Shown here in pieces: positions 50,466 to 59,543 of a DNA stretch of 64,000 bases. Origin of the DNA: Thermoproteota archaeon. Lineage in GTDB: Archaea; Thermoproteota; Methanomethylicia; Methanomethylicales; Methanomethylicaceae. Under the pieces are notes generated by a model. The model was not told the DNA's origin. It was given only the letters and a program-made list of their open reading frames with translations, and did not search any database. The stretch spans positions 38,001 through 102,000 of the forward strand of contig VGLU01000001.1 of the NCBI GenBank assembly GCA_016882195.1. The letters run 5' to 3'. How positions within the stretch are numbered: position 1 is the first letter of the stretch; each line of letters begins with the position of its first letter. A program made the translations under genes and the position numbers.

Positions 50466-51620
50466 TTAGTACTCAAACTTTCCAAAGCCAGACTTTATCA
50501 TGACGGCGTTTCCTGAAGCGGATCTCTCGCACCTGCCGATGACCTGCGCGCCGACACCGAACTTTTTCGAGATCTTCAGTATGGACTCTTCATCGCCCTT
50601 CTCTACAACGACCTCGAAGCCGACGCCCATGTTGAAGTCTTGGTACATCTCCCGCCAGTCCGCCTTGCTCTCCCGCTTTATAAGATTGAATATTGGGTCA
50701 GGCTCCGGGAGAGAGTCCTTAACGTGCCGTATCTTCCGGCCGAGGCGCTTGCACTTCGTCAGACCTCCACCGGTGTTATGGACCATTGCCTTCACGCTGA
50801 CCCTCTTCAGAATGTTCAAGGCTATGGGGAGGTAGATCCTTGTGGGAGAGAGCAGTGCCTCACCCAACATGGTTCCCAGCTCTGGGAATTGCGAGTCGAC
50901 CTTGAAGCGCCCGTAGTAGCCTTTTACTTCCTTGCAACCTATCTCGGGGTACTTCTTGAGATACTCCCTAGTCAGGAGGCTGTGCCTCGCAAGCGTGATC
51001 CCGTTGCACATCAGGCCGCTGTTCTCGCCCTTTTCATACGAGCACCTTCCTCCGCTTCTCAGTCCCACGATCACGTCACCGGGCGCGATTTCATTGCCAG
51101 TTATTACCTTTTGCAACGAGACCTCGCCGTAGACCGTGCCGGAGACGTCGAAGGTTCTGATTATGTCCGGCAGGTCGGCAGTCTCGCCGCCGCTGAAGAG
51201 AACTTCGATTCCTAACGCCCTTAGCATGGCGAACGTCTTGGAAAAGCCCCTCGCCAGCCCGCCGAGAAGGTCCTCCTTCTTCACCATGAGAGCGTTTAAG
51301 GCGACGTAGTCGGAGAAGGCTATCGGCCTCCCGCCTACGCAGACTACGTCGTCGACGTTCATGGCGATCACATCCACGGCCAGGGGCTCGAACCATCTAG
51401 GCTCGCCGGTCTCCCTGTAGCAGATGTAGGAGACTATGGGCTTGCTGCCCGCGCCGTCCTCGTGAAGGATTATGCCCCTCTCAGGATCCGTGGGATGCTT
51501 AACGACGGAGCAGAACGAGGCCGGGAACAGGTCGTCGGTGATGGACCTAAGGGCCTCGATCCCCTTCTTGCTTATGTCGACGCCTAGGGAACGGTACCTT
51601 GAGGACGTGGAACCCACCAT
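50466..51620 (-). CDS. purM: AIR synthetase (divergent archaeal PurM)
   Basis: YRSLGVDISKKGIEAL, LHEDGAGSKPIVSY, VDVIAMNVDDVVCVGGRPIAFSDYVALNAL, FSGGETADLPDII, MVHNTGGGLTK. Confidence 0.8.
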   Translation of the reverse strand: MVGSTSSRYRSLGVDISKKGIEALRSITDDLFPASFCSVVKHPTDPERGIILHEDGAGSKPIVSYICYRETGEPRWFEPLAVDVIAMNVDDVVCVGGRPIAFSDYVALNALMVKKEDLLGGLARGFSKTFAMLRALGIEVLFSGGETADLPDIIRTFDVSGTVYGEVSLQKVITGNEIAPGDVIVGLRSGGRCSYEKGENSGLMCNGITLARHSLLTREYLKKYPEIGCKEVKGYYGRFKVDSQFPELGTMLGEALLSPTRIYLPIALNILKRVSVKAMVHNTGGGLTKCKRLGRKIRHVKDSLPEPDPIFNLIKRESKADWREMYQDFNMGVGFEVVVEKGDEESILKISKKFGVGAQVIGRCERSASGNAVMIKSGFGKFEY

Positions 51621-51704
51621 GTTTTGAAATGAGGTTGTTCCGAATTCATAAAGGTTGCCTTTTCAGTTTTGATGAAAGACCCACATATGATGAAGGATTC
51701 ACAC

Positions 51705-51745
51705 GTGACGTCCTCTCCACGGTTAAAGCCGTGGGTTTTCTGGGC
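51705..51745. mobile_element. Short IS200/IS605-end-like hairpin remnant
   Basis: GTGACGTCCTCTCCACGGTTAAAGCCGTGGG: 16/17 match to the 47316-47332 motif and a CCACGG/CCGTGG hairpin. Confidence 0.4.
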
Positions 51746-51822
51746 ACCCCCCTTTATAATACGCAGAGTATGAGCATTAAACGTAAAACATTTATTTATC
51801 GATAGTCATAAGTAAAGCGGTA

Positions 51823-52041
51823 GTGATATCGATGTCCACTGTGACGGTTTCATCCAAATTCCAGATAGTGATTCCAGACAAGGTCAGGAAGAGGTTGGGA
51901 ATTATGCCAAAGCAGAAGCTACTCCTGCTTGAGAAGGACGGTACCTTGCACCTCGTCCCCCTGAAGCCAATAAAGGAGACGAGGGGGTTTGTCAAAGGCC
52001 TTGACACGCGTGATCTGAGGGAAGAGGGCGACCGGTTTTGA
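51823..52041 (+). CDS. AbrB/SpoVT-type antitoxin (VapB-like)
   Basis: STVTVSSKFQIVIPDKVRKRLGIMPKQKLLLLEKDGTLHLVP. Confidence 0.82.
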   Translation: MISMSTVTVSSKFQIVIPDKVRKRLGIMPKQKLLLLEKDGTLHLVPLKPIKETRGFVKGLDTRDLREEGDRF

Positions 52042-52412
52042 TCCTCCTCGACTCCTATGGATGGATAGAGTACTTCACGGATGGCCCCCGGGCAAAGAAG
52101 TATGAGAAGTACGTCGAGGCGATCAACGAGGACAACACCGTAATCCCGACGATCGTAGTTTACGAGGTCTACCGGAAGGTAAAGGCTAGCGCGGGTGAGG
52201 AGGGTGCCATAGAGGCGTACGCCCAGCTCAGGAGGGCAAGGATAGTGGAACTGGATGAACGTATCGCCCTCAGGGCCGCAGACGTAAGCCTGGCGCTCAA
52301 CCTTGGGATGGCGGATGCCGTAGTTTACGCCACCGCCCAGACTTTCGATGCGAAGGTAGTAACGAGTGACGTTCACTTCAAGGGCATGAAGGGCGTGGAG
52401 TTCATAGAATGA
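52038..52412 (+). CDS. PIN domain toxin (VapC-like)
   Basis: ILLDSYGWIEYFTDGPRAKKYEKYV ... LNLGMADAVVYATAQTFDAKVVTSDVHFKGMKGVEFIE. Confidence 0.88.
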   Translation: MILLDSYGWIEYFTDGPRAKKYEKYVEAINEDNTVIPTIVVYEVYRKVKASAGEEGAIEAYAQLRRARIVELDERIALRAADVSLALNLGMADAVVYATAQTFDAKVVTSDVHFKGMKGVEFIE

Positions 52413-52445
52413 AACGCAAGTTCCTTTAGAGCAAGATTTGCCCTT

Positions 52446-53024
52446 TTATCTTAGGTAGAGTAGCACCTGTACCCACGTCAATAGGATGGTCAGCAGAGCC
52501 CCCGCTACCACCTGCTTTAGGTCATGCGCTCCGAGCTTGAGCCGCGCCCATCCCACAGGAAGTAGGAGTATGAAGAGGGGGAGCATTATCGCCCCCATCT
52601 GGAGGGTTAGAAAGGTTGCTGGACCGGATATGCCGACAGCGTGGATGCTGATCTTCCACACCAGGCTTATCACCGTCATCACGAGCGTGTTGACGAAGTA
52701 ACATGCCATCAGAGCGACGAGACTTGGGGGAGCGTTGAAGACCGTTAGAACGAGTGCTCCCAGCAGATAGCTGGCGATGGTACCCATAAACGGTTTTGTT
52801 CTTGTCCTCCTCTCGGAGGCGTACATGTCGTGGATGATGCCCATTCTCAGCATGAGGAAGATAATGGTCATCGGGAGGATAGACCCGAAGAGAGTGGAGA
52901 CGATAAAAAAGAACAACGATGAGGGAGGATTCAGGAAGAATATTAGGACCGCAAAGGCGTACATAGTAACGAGGGGGGCGTTGAAAACCAACGATATTGC
53001 CTCAGCGAGCTTTCGCGTGTCCAC
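52446..53024 (-). CDS. PAP2-like membrane phosphatase (divergent)
   Basis: YASERRTRTKP, WKISIHAVGISGP and WARLKLGAHDLKQVVAGA fit the three PAP2 motifs; 5-6 TM. Confidence 0.6.
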   Translation of the reverse strand: MDTRKLAEAISLVFNAPLVTMYAFAVLIFFLNPPSSLFFFIVSTLFGSILPMTIIFLMLRMGIIHDMYASERRTRTKPFMGTIASYLLGALVLTVFNAPPSLVALMACYFVNTLVMTVISLVWKISIHAVGISGPATFLTLQMGAIMLPLFILLLPVGWARLKLGAHDLKQVVAGALLTILLTWVQVLLYLR

Positions 53025-53149
53025 CAGACCATCCCTCTCCTTGGCATACGTTGGATCAGTATCCTCTTCCTAACGGCTATGTAAATCTTGCTGAGATCTC
53101 TAAGAAACTTTTATAGTTATGGAGCTACGATAATCACCTGTGAACTCGG

Positions 53150-53464
53150 ATGAGCGAGGAGCTTAAGCGCTACGTCGAAGAGGCACTCTACAAGTGGATA
53201 ATGAAGCAGATAGAGGAGGGCAACTTCAAGGCAAACCTGAGGATCGAGATAGACCACCCCATAGAAGTCAAGGGAATGAAGGGCAGGATCGTCGGCGAGA
53301 TCATGCTCTCAGAGAAGGAACCAGTTGTTGAGAAGGTCCCGTCCTACGCCGTCGACCCCGCTAAGAAGGAGGAGGTCAAGAAGAAGGAAGGGGCAGCGGA
53401 AGGGCAAGGGGAGGAGATGAGCCTACAGGACGTGGAGAAGCTCCTGCGGCAGTTGGGGGTTTAG
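53150..53464 (+). CDS. Hypothetical protein (104 aa)
   Basis: Coding-like ORF, charged low-complexity C-terminus. Confidence 0.6.
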   Translation: MSEELKRYVEEALYKWIMKQIEEGNFKANLRIEIDHPIEVKGMKGRIVGEIMLSEKEPVVEKVPSYAVDPAKKEEVKKKEGAAEGQGEEMSLQDVEKLLRQLGV

Positions 53465-53491
53465 CGAACTTTTTATTACATTAAAGGCAGA

Positions 53492-54763
53492 CTATGTGAA
53501 AACGAAGCCTCTCGGTTGCCGTTCGAATGGTCTCCGGCGCCTGAACTCCCTGTCTTCGCGTTCCCGGAACGGACCTCTCCTATCTCCGTATTCCCGGAAT
53601 TGCCCTCTCCTGTCGCTGTGCTCCCGGAACTCATCTCTCCTGAACGGAAGCATCCTTATGTCATCAGCGGAGCAGTCAATCTCCTGGATATCGAAGGAGA
53701 AGGTATTCACTATCCTGCTGAACAAGTCGAAGTCCTCCCTGGTAAGCAGAACGATGGCCTTCCCAGACTGCCCTGCCCTCGCTGTCCTCCCGATCCTGTT
53801 CACATAATCCTCCGCGTTCATGGGTACGCTGTAGTTGAAGATGTGGGTCACGTCCTTGAAGTCCAGCCCCCTTGCAGCCACGTCGGTTGCTACGAGAACC
53901 CTTGTGGATCCCCTGTGGAACTCCTCCACTATGTGCTCCCTCCTCTCCTGCGAGAGGCCGCCGTGGAGGGACTTGGCATTTATGCCGTTCTGTTGCAGGT
54001 TTCTGGCTACGATGTCTGTGTCCCTCCTGGAGTTGCAGAAGACCATCGCGAGTTTGGGCGCTTCCTTGCGCAGCAAGTGAACGAGCATCGAGAACTTGAT
54101 CCTTCGATCCACGTCGCAGTAGTACTGTTTTAGGTAGTCCTCCTTCACCTTCGTGTCTGTGACGACCTCCCTAGGGTTCTTGGTGAACCGGTCCCTGATG
54201 GACTTGAGCTCGTAGGGCATGGTTGCGCTGAAGAGCAATGTCTGCCTCTCCCTTGGGAGGCTCCTCTCAATGGTCTCTATGTCCTCGATGAAACCCATGT
54301 CGATCATCCTGTCCGCTTCGTCCAGGACGAAAATCTTCACGTTATTTAGTTTCAAGGTCCCCCGCCTCATATGATCCATGATCCTGCCGGGGGTTCCCAC
54401 CACGATCTCCGAACTCCTTAGCCCGGATATCTGGGGCCCCATGGACGCACCACCGTAGACGCACTCTATTCTGAGCCCCTTGGCGCGGGAGAATTTCTTG
54501 AGCTCTCCAGCGTTCTGCAGCGCCAGCTCCCTAGTTGGTGCGAGGATGAGCCCTTGGACTGGCGTGCCTCGGGTAACCTTCTCTACGAGCGGTATCCCGA
54601 ACGCCGCGGTTTTACCAGAGCCTGTCTCGGACTGACCGATGACGTCGTATCCCTCTTTAATGAGCGGTATAGTCTCGTACTGGATTCGTGTGGGTTCATT
54701 GAACCCGATCTCGTTTAGAGAGGCCAGTACCTCCCTCTCAATATTCAAATCTTCAAACGTCAT
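53492..54763 (-). CDS. DEAD-box RNA helicase
   Basis: GQSETGSGKTAAFG, PTRELALQ, VLDEADRMID, FSATM, HGGLSQERRE, ATDVAARGLD, NRIGRTARAG. Confidence 0.95.
   Translation of the reverse strand: MTFEDLNIEREVLASLNEIGFNEPTRIQYETIPLIKEGYDVIGQSETGSGKTAAFGIPLVEKVTRGTPVQGLILAPTRELALQNAGELKKFSRAKGLRIECVYGGASMGPQISGLRSSEIVVGTPGRIMDHMRRGTLKLNNVKIFVLDEADRMIDMGFIEDIETIERSLPRERQTLLFSATMPYELKSIRDRFTKNPREVVTDTKVKEDYLKQYYCDVDRRIKFSMLVHLLRKEAPKLAMVFCNSRRDTDIVARNLQQNGINAKSLHGGLSQERREHIVEEFHRGSTRVLVATDVAARGLDFKDVTHIFNYSVPMNAEDYVNRIGRTARAGQSGKAIVLLTREDFDLFSRIVNTFSFDIQEIDCSADDIRMLPFRRDEFREHSDRRGQFREYGDRRGPFREREDREFRRRRPFERQPRGFVFT
53551..53640 (-). repeat. Three tandem 30-bp repeats in the helicase C-terminus
   Basis: tgtcttcgcgttcccggaacggacctctcc / tatctccgtattcccggaattgccctctcc / tgtcgctgtgctcccggaactcatctctcc. 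Confidence 0.8.
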
Positions 54764-55013
54764 AATACATCATCTCTTTTTTATTTTGTTTATTGTTGTT
54801 TTTGTTGCCAAAGTCACAAAAGCAATAGAATTAGCGCGATAGGCTAACGCTATTTGTCAAGGCCTTGCACTTTAGACCCGTTTCAAGTAATAAAACAGGT
54901 ATTTAAACCTTCGCTGTCCCCCTCTGCCATTTTTTATCGTGGTGCATCAAAGGGCGGAGGGATCCGCCTGAAAGGAATATATTGAACTGAGGGGATTATA
55001 CCTTCAGGTATTT

Positions 55014-55646
55014 TTGGAGGGATTGGTTTTGGAGAGGAAGGTATACACTCTACCAGCCTTGGCGTACCCGTACAACGCGCTCACGCCGCATATATCCGAG
55101 GGGCAGCTGAAGATACACCACACCAAGCACCACCAGGCTTACGTGGACAATGTTAACAACATTAACAAGAAGTTTGACGACGCCACAAAGAGTGGAGCCG
55201 ATGTCGACATCAAGGCTCTGCTAAAAGAACTCGCCTTTAACCTCGGCGGGCACTCGCTGCACTCATACTTCTGGGAGGACATGGCTCCCCCAAGCAAGGG
55301 AGGGGGCAAGCCGGGCGGAAAGCTTGCGGACCAGGTCAACAGGGACTTCGGGGGCCTGGACAGGTTCAAGAAGCTGTTCTCGCAGACCGCCACGAGCGTG
55401 GAGGGATCGGGCTGGGCCTCGCTGATATACTGCGGGGAGCTGGACAGGCTGATGCTTCAGCAGATAGAGAAGCACAACGTCAACTATGCCCCGGACTTCA
55501 CAGCTGTGATGGTCCTGGACGTGTGGGAACACGCCTACTACATCGACTACAAGAACCTGAGGGCGAAGTTCGTCGAGGCGTTCTGGAATGTGGTCAACTG
55601 GGACGGAATAGGCAAGTGGTTCGAGGAGATAAAAGGGTGGTATTAG
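55014..55646 (+). CDS. sod: Superoxide dismutase, Fe/Mn family
   Basis: LPALAYPYNALTPHISEGQLKIHHTKHHQAYVDNVN; DVWEHAYYIDYKN. Confidence 0.95.
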   Translation: MEGLVLERKVYTLPALAYPYNALTPHISEGQLKIHHTKHHQAYVDNVNNINKKFDDATKSGADVDIKALLKELAFNLGGHSLHSYFWEDMAPPSKGGGKPGGKLADQVNRDFGGLDRFKKLFSQTATSVEGSGWASLIYCGELDRLMLQQIEKHNVNYAPDFTAVMVLDVWEHAYYIDYKNLRAKFVEAFWNVVNWDGIGKWFEEIKGWY

Positions 55647-55737
55647 CCACCCACTTTCCCATTTTAAAATCGAATTTCGATTCTGGCTTTTCAAATGCAC
55701 AGCTCGTGATCCTGAGAAAAGGAGAGAAAGAAAATGG

Positions 55738-56202
55738 TTAGGATTTTTGCGTCGGAGCAGCGGCCTTCTTCTTTGCGGCCAGCTTCAGGATGCCCTGTAC
55801 TATGCCATTGATTATGGCCTCTGGCTTGGGGGCGCAACCCGGCACATATACGTCCACTGGTATGAGCAGATCTGGTGAGCCGAGTATTGCATAGTTGTCC
55901 GGATCCTCGTTATAGAAGAGGCTCCCTCCGCAGGCGCAGCCACCAATGGCCACCACCACCTTGGGCTCTGGAACCTGCTCGTAGACCCTCTTGACCATAG
56001 GTATGAACTGCTTGGGTACGCAACCTGTTGCGATGAGTATGTCCGCGTGCCTTGGGGATGCCACAAGCTGTATGCCGAACCTCTCTGGGTCCCATCTCGG
56101 GTCCAGGGCGGCGAGGGTCTCTATGTCGCATCCGTTACATCCGCCGCAGTGCAGGTGGTAGAGCCAAGGCGAGTAGATTCGAGCCTTATCCATTATCCCC
56201 AT
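55738..56202 (-). CDS. Group 4 [NiFe] hydrogenase small subunit (NuoB/EchC/HycG-like)
   Basis: HLHCGGCNGCDIETLAALDPRWDPERFGIQLVASPRHADILIATGCV ... GGCACGG ... VPGCAPKPEAI. Confidence 0.9.
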   Translation of the reverse strand: MGIMDKARIYSPWLYHLHCGGCNGCDIETLAALDPRWDPERFGIQLVASPRHADILIATGCVPKQFIPMVKRVYEQVPEPKVVVAIGGCACGGSLFYNEDPDNYAILGSPDLLIPVDVYVPGCAPKPEAIINGIVQGILKLAAKKKAAAPTQKS

Positions 56203-56795
56203 TACGGTCCCTCCAACCAGACATGCTTCTTGGTATGCGTGTCATATTTGTAGGCAAAAGCCCTCCTGCAGGACGGGCAGTAGTCCTGGACCTTCTTGAA
56301 GTCCGCGACCACCACATCCTTCACCAGGGGGTTTATCTTCTGCAACAGTAATTCATTGGCCTTGTCCACGTACTTCTTGGGATAGAAAGTATGACCGCAG
56401 TTCGCACATCGAAGCAGATCGAGGGTCGTGTCCACGTAGTTCGCCGGATCGTCCCTGCTGCCGGTGGCCACCTCGAACTTCTTGGACATCTTCAGCGCCT
56501 CCGTCGGGCACTCGTCCACACAGTGCTGGCAGAAGGTACAGCGAAAGAGGAATATCTGCACGAGCCTCTTCGCCTCTGACTCGTTGTCGAAGATCTTTGT
56601 TGCCATTCCGGTGCAGACCCTGGCGCACGCCTCGCAGCCTATGCACTTCTCCTCATCCCTCTCGGGCACCCCTCTAAGACCCTCGGGTATGGCGCTGTAC
56701 TTCTTGTTGGGGTCCACAGATGAGGGGTAGTTCAGGGTCATGGGGCTGCTGTAGTGAGCCAAGACTTCCTCCAATATTTTAATTCTAGCTGGCAT
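56202..56795 (-). CDS. 2x[4Fe-4S] subunit (NuoI/EchF/HycF-like) with C-terminal zinc-ribbon-like domain
   Basis: CIGCEACARVC, CTFCQHCVDECPTEAL; C-terminal CANC...CPSC. Confidence 0.88.
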   Translation of the reverse strand: MPARIKILEEVLAHYSSPMTLNYPSSVDPNKKYSAIPEGLRGVPERDEEKCIGCEACARVCTGMATKIFDNESEAKRLVQIFLFRCTFCQHCVDECPTEALKMSKKFEVATGSRDDPANYVDTTLDLLRCANCGHTFYPKKYVDKANELLLQKINPLVKDVVVADFKKVQDYCPSCRRAFAYKYDTHTKKHVWLEGP

Positions 56796-56799
56796 GTTT

Positions 56800-57792
56800 T
56801 CACACCACCCAATAGAACCTTAGTACTAGAACCATCATCGCGGTCAGGACGCCGAAGACCAGCACCCACCTTCCGTACCAGGACATGGCCTTGGCTATCT
56901 GGAATCGTGGGTGCAGAACCTGCATCACCGTTATGAAGAACAGGATGACTACGACGGCGATTATGTAGACGGGCAGCCATAGTATCGAGTTCAGCGTGGG
57001 CGCGAGAAAGAGTGCTATGAAGAGTGCCACCATGTCGTAAAAGAGGAACGCCTTTGCTAACTGGAAGAGCCCCAAGTATTTGCCACCGTACTCTGTGAAT
57101 GGACCGGCAACGATCTCGGCCTCAGCCTCCGCCATGTCAAGGGGCTTGATTGCAAGCTTGCCTATTATGACGAGGAAGAGAAGGACTGCTGCGAACGGGT
57201 TGAGGATCAGCATCGGCAAACCCGGTCTCGTGGCGATCTCCCACAGCGAGAGGGATCCTGCCACCAGCCCGACCGAGAAGAGGGCGACCACAAAGCCCAG
57301 TTCGTATATTAGGAATATCTCGATGTCTCTCCTTGCGCCGATTGCGCCCCAAGGCGAGCCGCTTGAGGCCGCGCCAAGAATGGTGAACATGACCGCACCG
57401 ATGAGCAGGTAGGAGGCGATGACCAGGCTCTCCTCCATCGTGGACAGTAGCGGGACGCCCGGGAACGGTATGAAGAATATGGCCAAGAAGGCGCAGATAA
57501 AGGCGAGGTAGGGTGATGCTATGAATATGGTCTTCCTAGAGATGTCAGGCACAGGCGTGTCCTTGCCGAAGAGCTTTAAGATGTCGTATAGCGGTTGCAG
57601 GATCCTTGAGGCGCCCAGGAGCGGCGCGAGATCCTTGTACATACTGACAACAGGTCCGACGCGCCACTGGAACCTCGCAGAGAGCTTCCTGAACAGGAAA
57701 ACGTAAAGAATACCAGCGAAGAGGGCCACGGGTATCATTATCAGCATCGTTACCGCAGTAAAGAGCATGTCCACCATCTTTAGGGCCTCCAT
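56800..57792 (-). CDS. Membrane subunit (NuoH/EchB/HycD-like)
   Basis: 8-9 TM; RVGPVVSMYKDLAPLLGASRILQPLYDILKLFGKD; DMAEAEAEIVAGPFTEYGGKYLG. Confidence 0.92.
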   Translation of the reverse strand: MEALKMVDMLFTAVTMLIMIPVALFAGILYVFLFRKLSARFQWRVGPVVSMYKDLAPLLGASRILQPLYDILKLFGKDTPVPDISRKTIFIASPYLAFICAFLAIFFIPFPGVPLLSTMEESLVIASYLLIGAVMFTILGAASSGSPWGAIGARRDIEIFLIYELGFVVALFSVGLVAGSLSLWEIATRPGLPMLILNPFAAVLLFLVIIGKLAIKPLDMAEAEAEIVAGPFTEYGGKYLGLFQLAKAFLFYDMVALFIALFLAPTLNSILWLPVYIIAVVVILFFITVMQVLHPRFQIAKAMSWYGRWVLVFGVLTAMMVLVLRFYWVV

Positions 57793-59543
57793 CTCTTCTG
57801 GCTCATTCTAACCAGTTCCTCCCACGAGAGCGTGTAGCTCTCCTCTGTCTTGTCGTTGATGACCTCGACCCTGTCGGTGCATGCCAGGCACTGGTCGGTG
57901 CTGCCCATGACGATGGGTACGTCTGCGAGGGCCGAGCCGATGAGCATCTGCGGGATGAGGGCGTTGTTGCGGTAGCTTGGGGTCCTGATGCGGACTGCCT
58001 GCGGAAGGTTGGATCCCTGGACGTTGTGCTTGCCCTCGGGCATCATGTAATCGGGGACATCGGTCCCGCCTGCCCTCATGTAGTAGAAGAGCTCGCCTCT
58101 GGGCGCCTCATTGAGACCGACTGCCTCGGAGCCGGGTTCTATTGTCTTGGGCTTGTCCCTTATCTCTCCCGCTGTCTTCTCCAAGTACGCTAGGCACTGG
58201 TCCACTATGCCAATGGATACGAAGGTCTCCTTGGCTCTCACGAGCGTTCGTCCGAGCATGTCGCAGTGGTCGTCAACCACTATGTCCCACGATATCTTGC
58301 TTGGGTCGTACATTGCGTGTGGCGGGTTGTCCCTCCTGGTGTCTATCTTCCAGTTGCTCGCCCTGGCAACCGGACCGACCGCGCCGCCGTCGAAGGCCTG
58401 GGCGAAGGTGAGCGGGCCGACGCCTACAACCCTTGCCTTGACAACCGGGTGATCGACAACTGCCGGTATAAGTTGTGTGAGCGCCTCCTTCAAGCCTGGA
58501 ATTGTCTGCCTTGCCTTCATGGCGAGTTCTTGTGATACGTCTCTGCTGACGCCGCCCAGCCTCCAGATGCCGTAGTTGACCCTGTTGCCAGTTATAGCCT
58601 CGATTATGTCCATGACGCGCTCCCTGAGGCCCCACGTGATCATGAAGCCTGTCTTCCATCCGATTAGGTCGGCGGCCACGCCGATCCACAGGATGTGGCT
58701 GTGGACCCTGTTTAGCTCGACCAGCAGCGTCCTTATGTACTGAGCCCTCTCCGGGATCTCAGCATCGTACAGGTTCTCCGCACAGGTCACGTAAGCCAGG
58801 CCGTGGGCCGCGCTGCAGATGCCGCAGACACGCTCGGAGACGAAGACTCCCTTGTTGTAGCCCCTCCGCTCGATGAGGCGGTGGATGCCCCTGTGGTGGT
58901 AGCCTGTCTTGATGTCGGCATCGACCACGTGCTCGCCCTCCACCCTGACGTAGACGGTCTGTCCCTCGATTACGCCCGGGTGGTATGGACCTATGGGTAG
59001 GAGTGATGACCTTGCGGTCTTGGGGTCGATGCCTACTGGCTTCCAATTCTCAGAAGTCGGCGAAACTCCCGTGGTGGCAGGCATGTAGAGGCTCGGGTCA
59101 CTCGGCAGACCAGTCTCTGGGTTCTTCGGCCACTCGTACGGCAGGAACTGGTGCCGCGGGTCTGGCATTCCCGCGACGTTTATGCCTAGGAACTCCTTGA
59201 TCTCCCTCTCAGCCCAAACCGCCTGCCATGTCACCTTACCCACAGAGGGGATGATCGGGTTATCCCTATCGACATGAGCCTCGAGAACGAGCACAAGGTT
59301 CTTCGCCTTGGAGAAGTCATAGACGTAGACGATGTCGAAGCCGAACTGCTCCCTGTCCACACCCGTCGCGTGGATCAGTCGGGCACCCAGCTTCTTCACG
59401 AACCTCTCGGCCAGCCTGTCGACATCCTCTGGCTTGACCATGACTAAAACCCTGTTCTCCCTCAGGGGTTTGAATTCCAGTCCTTCAGGAACTACCTCGG
59501 TCTTGAGCCATTCCATGATGGTTGGATCAGTAGATGTGGTCAA
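57780..59543 (-). CDS. Fused NuoC-NuoD-type group 4 [NiFe] hydrogenase large subunit (HycE-like)
   Basis: NuoC-like EREIKEFLGINVAGMPDPRHQFLPYEWP; NiFe ligands RVCGICSAAHG and QCLACTDR. Confidence 0.92.
   Translation of the reverse strand: MTTSTDPTIMEWLKTEVVPEGLEFKPLRENRVLVMVKPEDVDRLAERFVKKLGARLIHATGVDREQFGFDIVYVYDFSKAKNLVLVLEAHVDRDNPIIPSVGKVTWQAVWAEREIKEFLGINVAGMPDPRHQFLPYEWPKNPETGLPSDPSLYMPATTGVSPTSENWKPVGIDPKTARSSLLPIGPYHPGVIEGQTVYVRVEGEHVVDADIKTGYHHRGIHRLIERRGYNKGVFVSERVCGICSAAHGLAYVTCAENLYDAEIPERAQYIRTLLVELNRVHSHILWIGVAADLIGWKTGFMITWGLRERVMDIIEAITGNRVNYGIWRLGGVSRDVSQELAMKARQTIPGLKEALTQLIPAVVDHPVVKARVVGVGPLTFAQAFDGGAVGPVARASNWKIDTRRDNPPHAMYDPSKISWDIVVDDHCDMLGRTLVRAKETFVSIGIVDQCLAYLEKTAGEIRDKPKTIEPGSEAVGLNEAPRGELFYYMRAGGTDVPDYMMPEGKHNVQGSNLPQAVRIRTPSYRNNALIPQMLIGSALADVPIVMGSTDQCLACTDRVEVINDKTEESYTLSWEELVRMSQKRWRP

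Noticed and set aside
57780-59543. Respiratory complex I NuoCD
   Set aside because: All four NiFe ligand Cys are retained (RVCGIC and QCLAC), so a group 4 hydrogenase fits better
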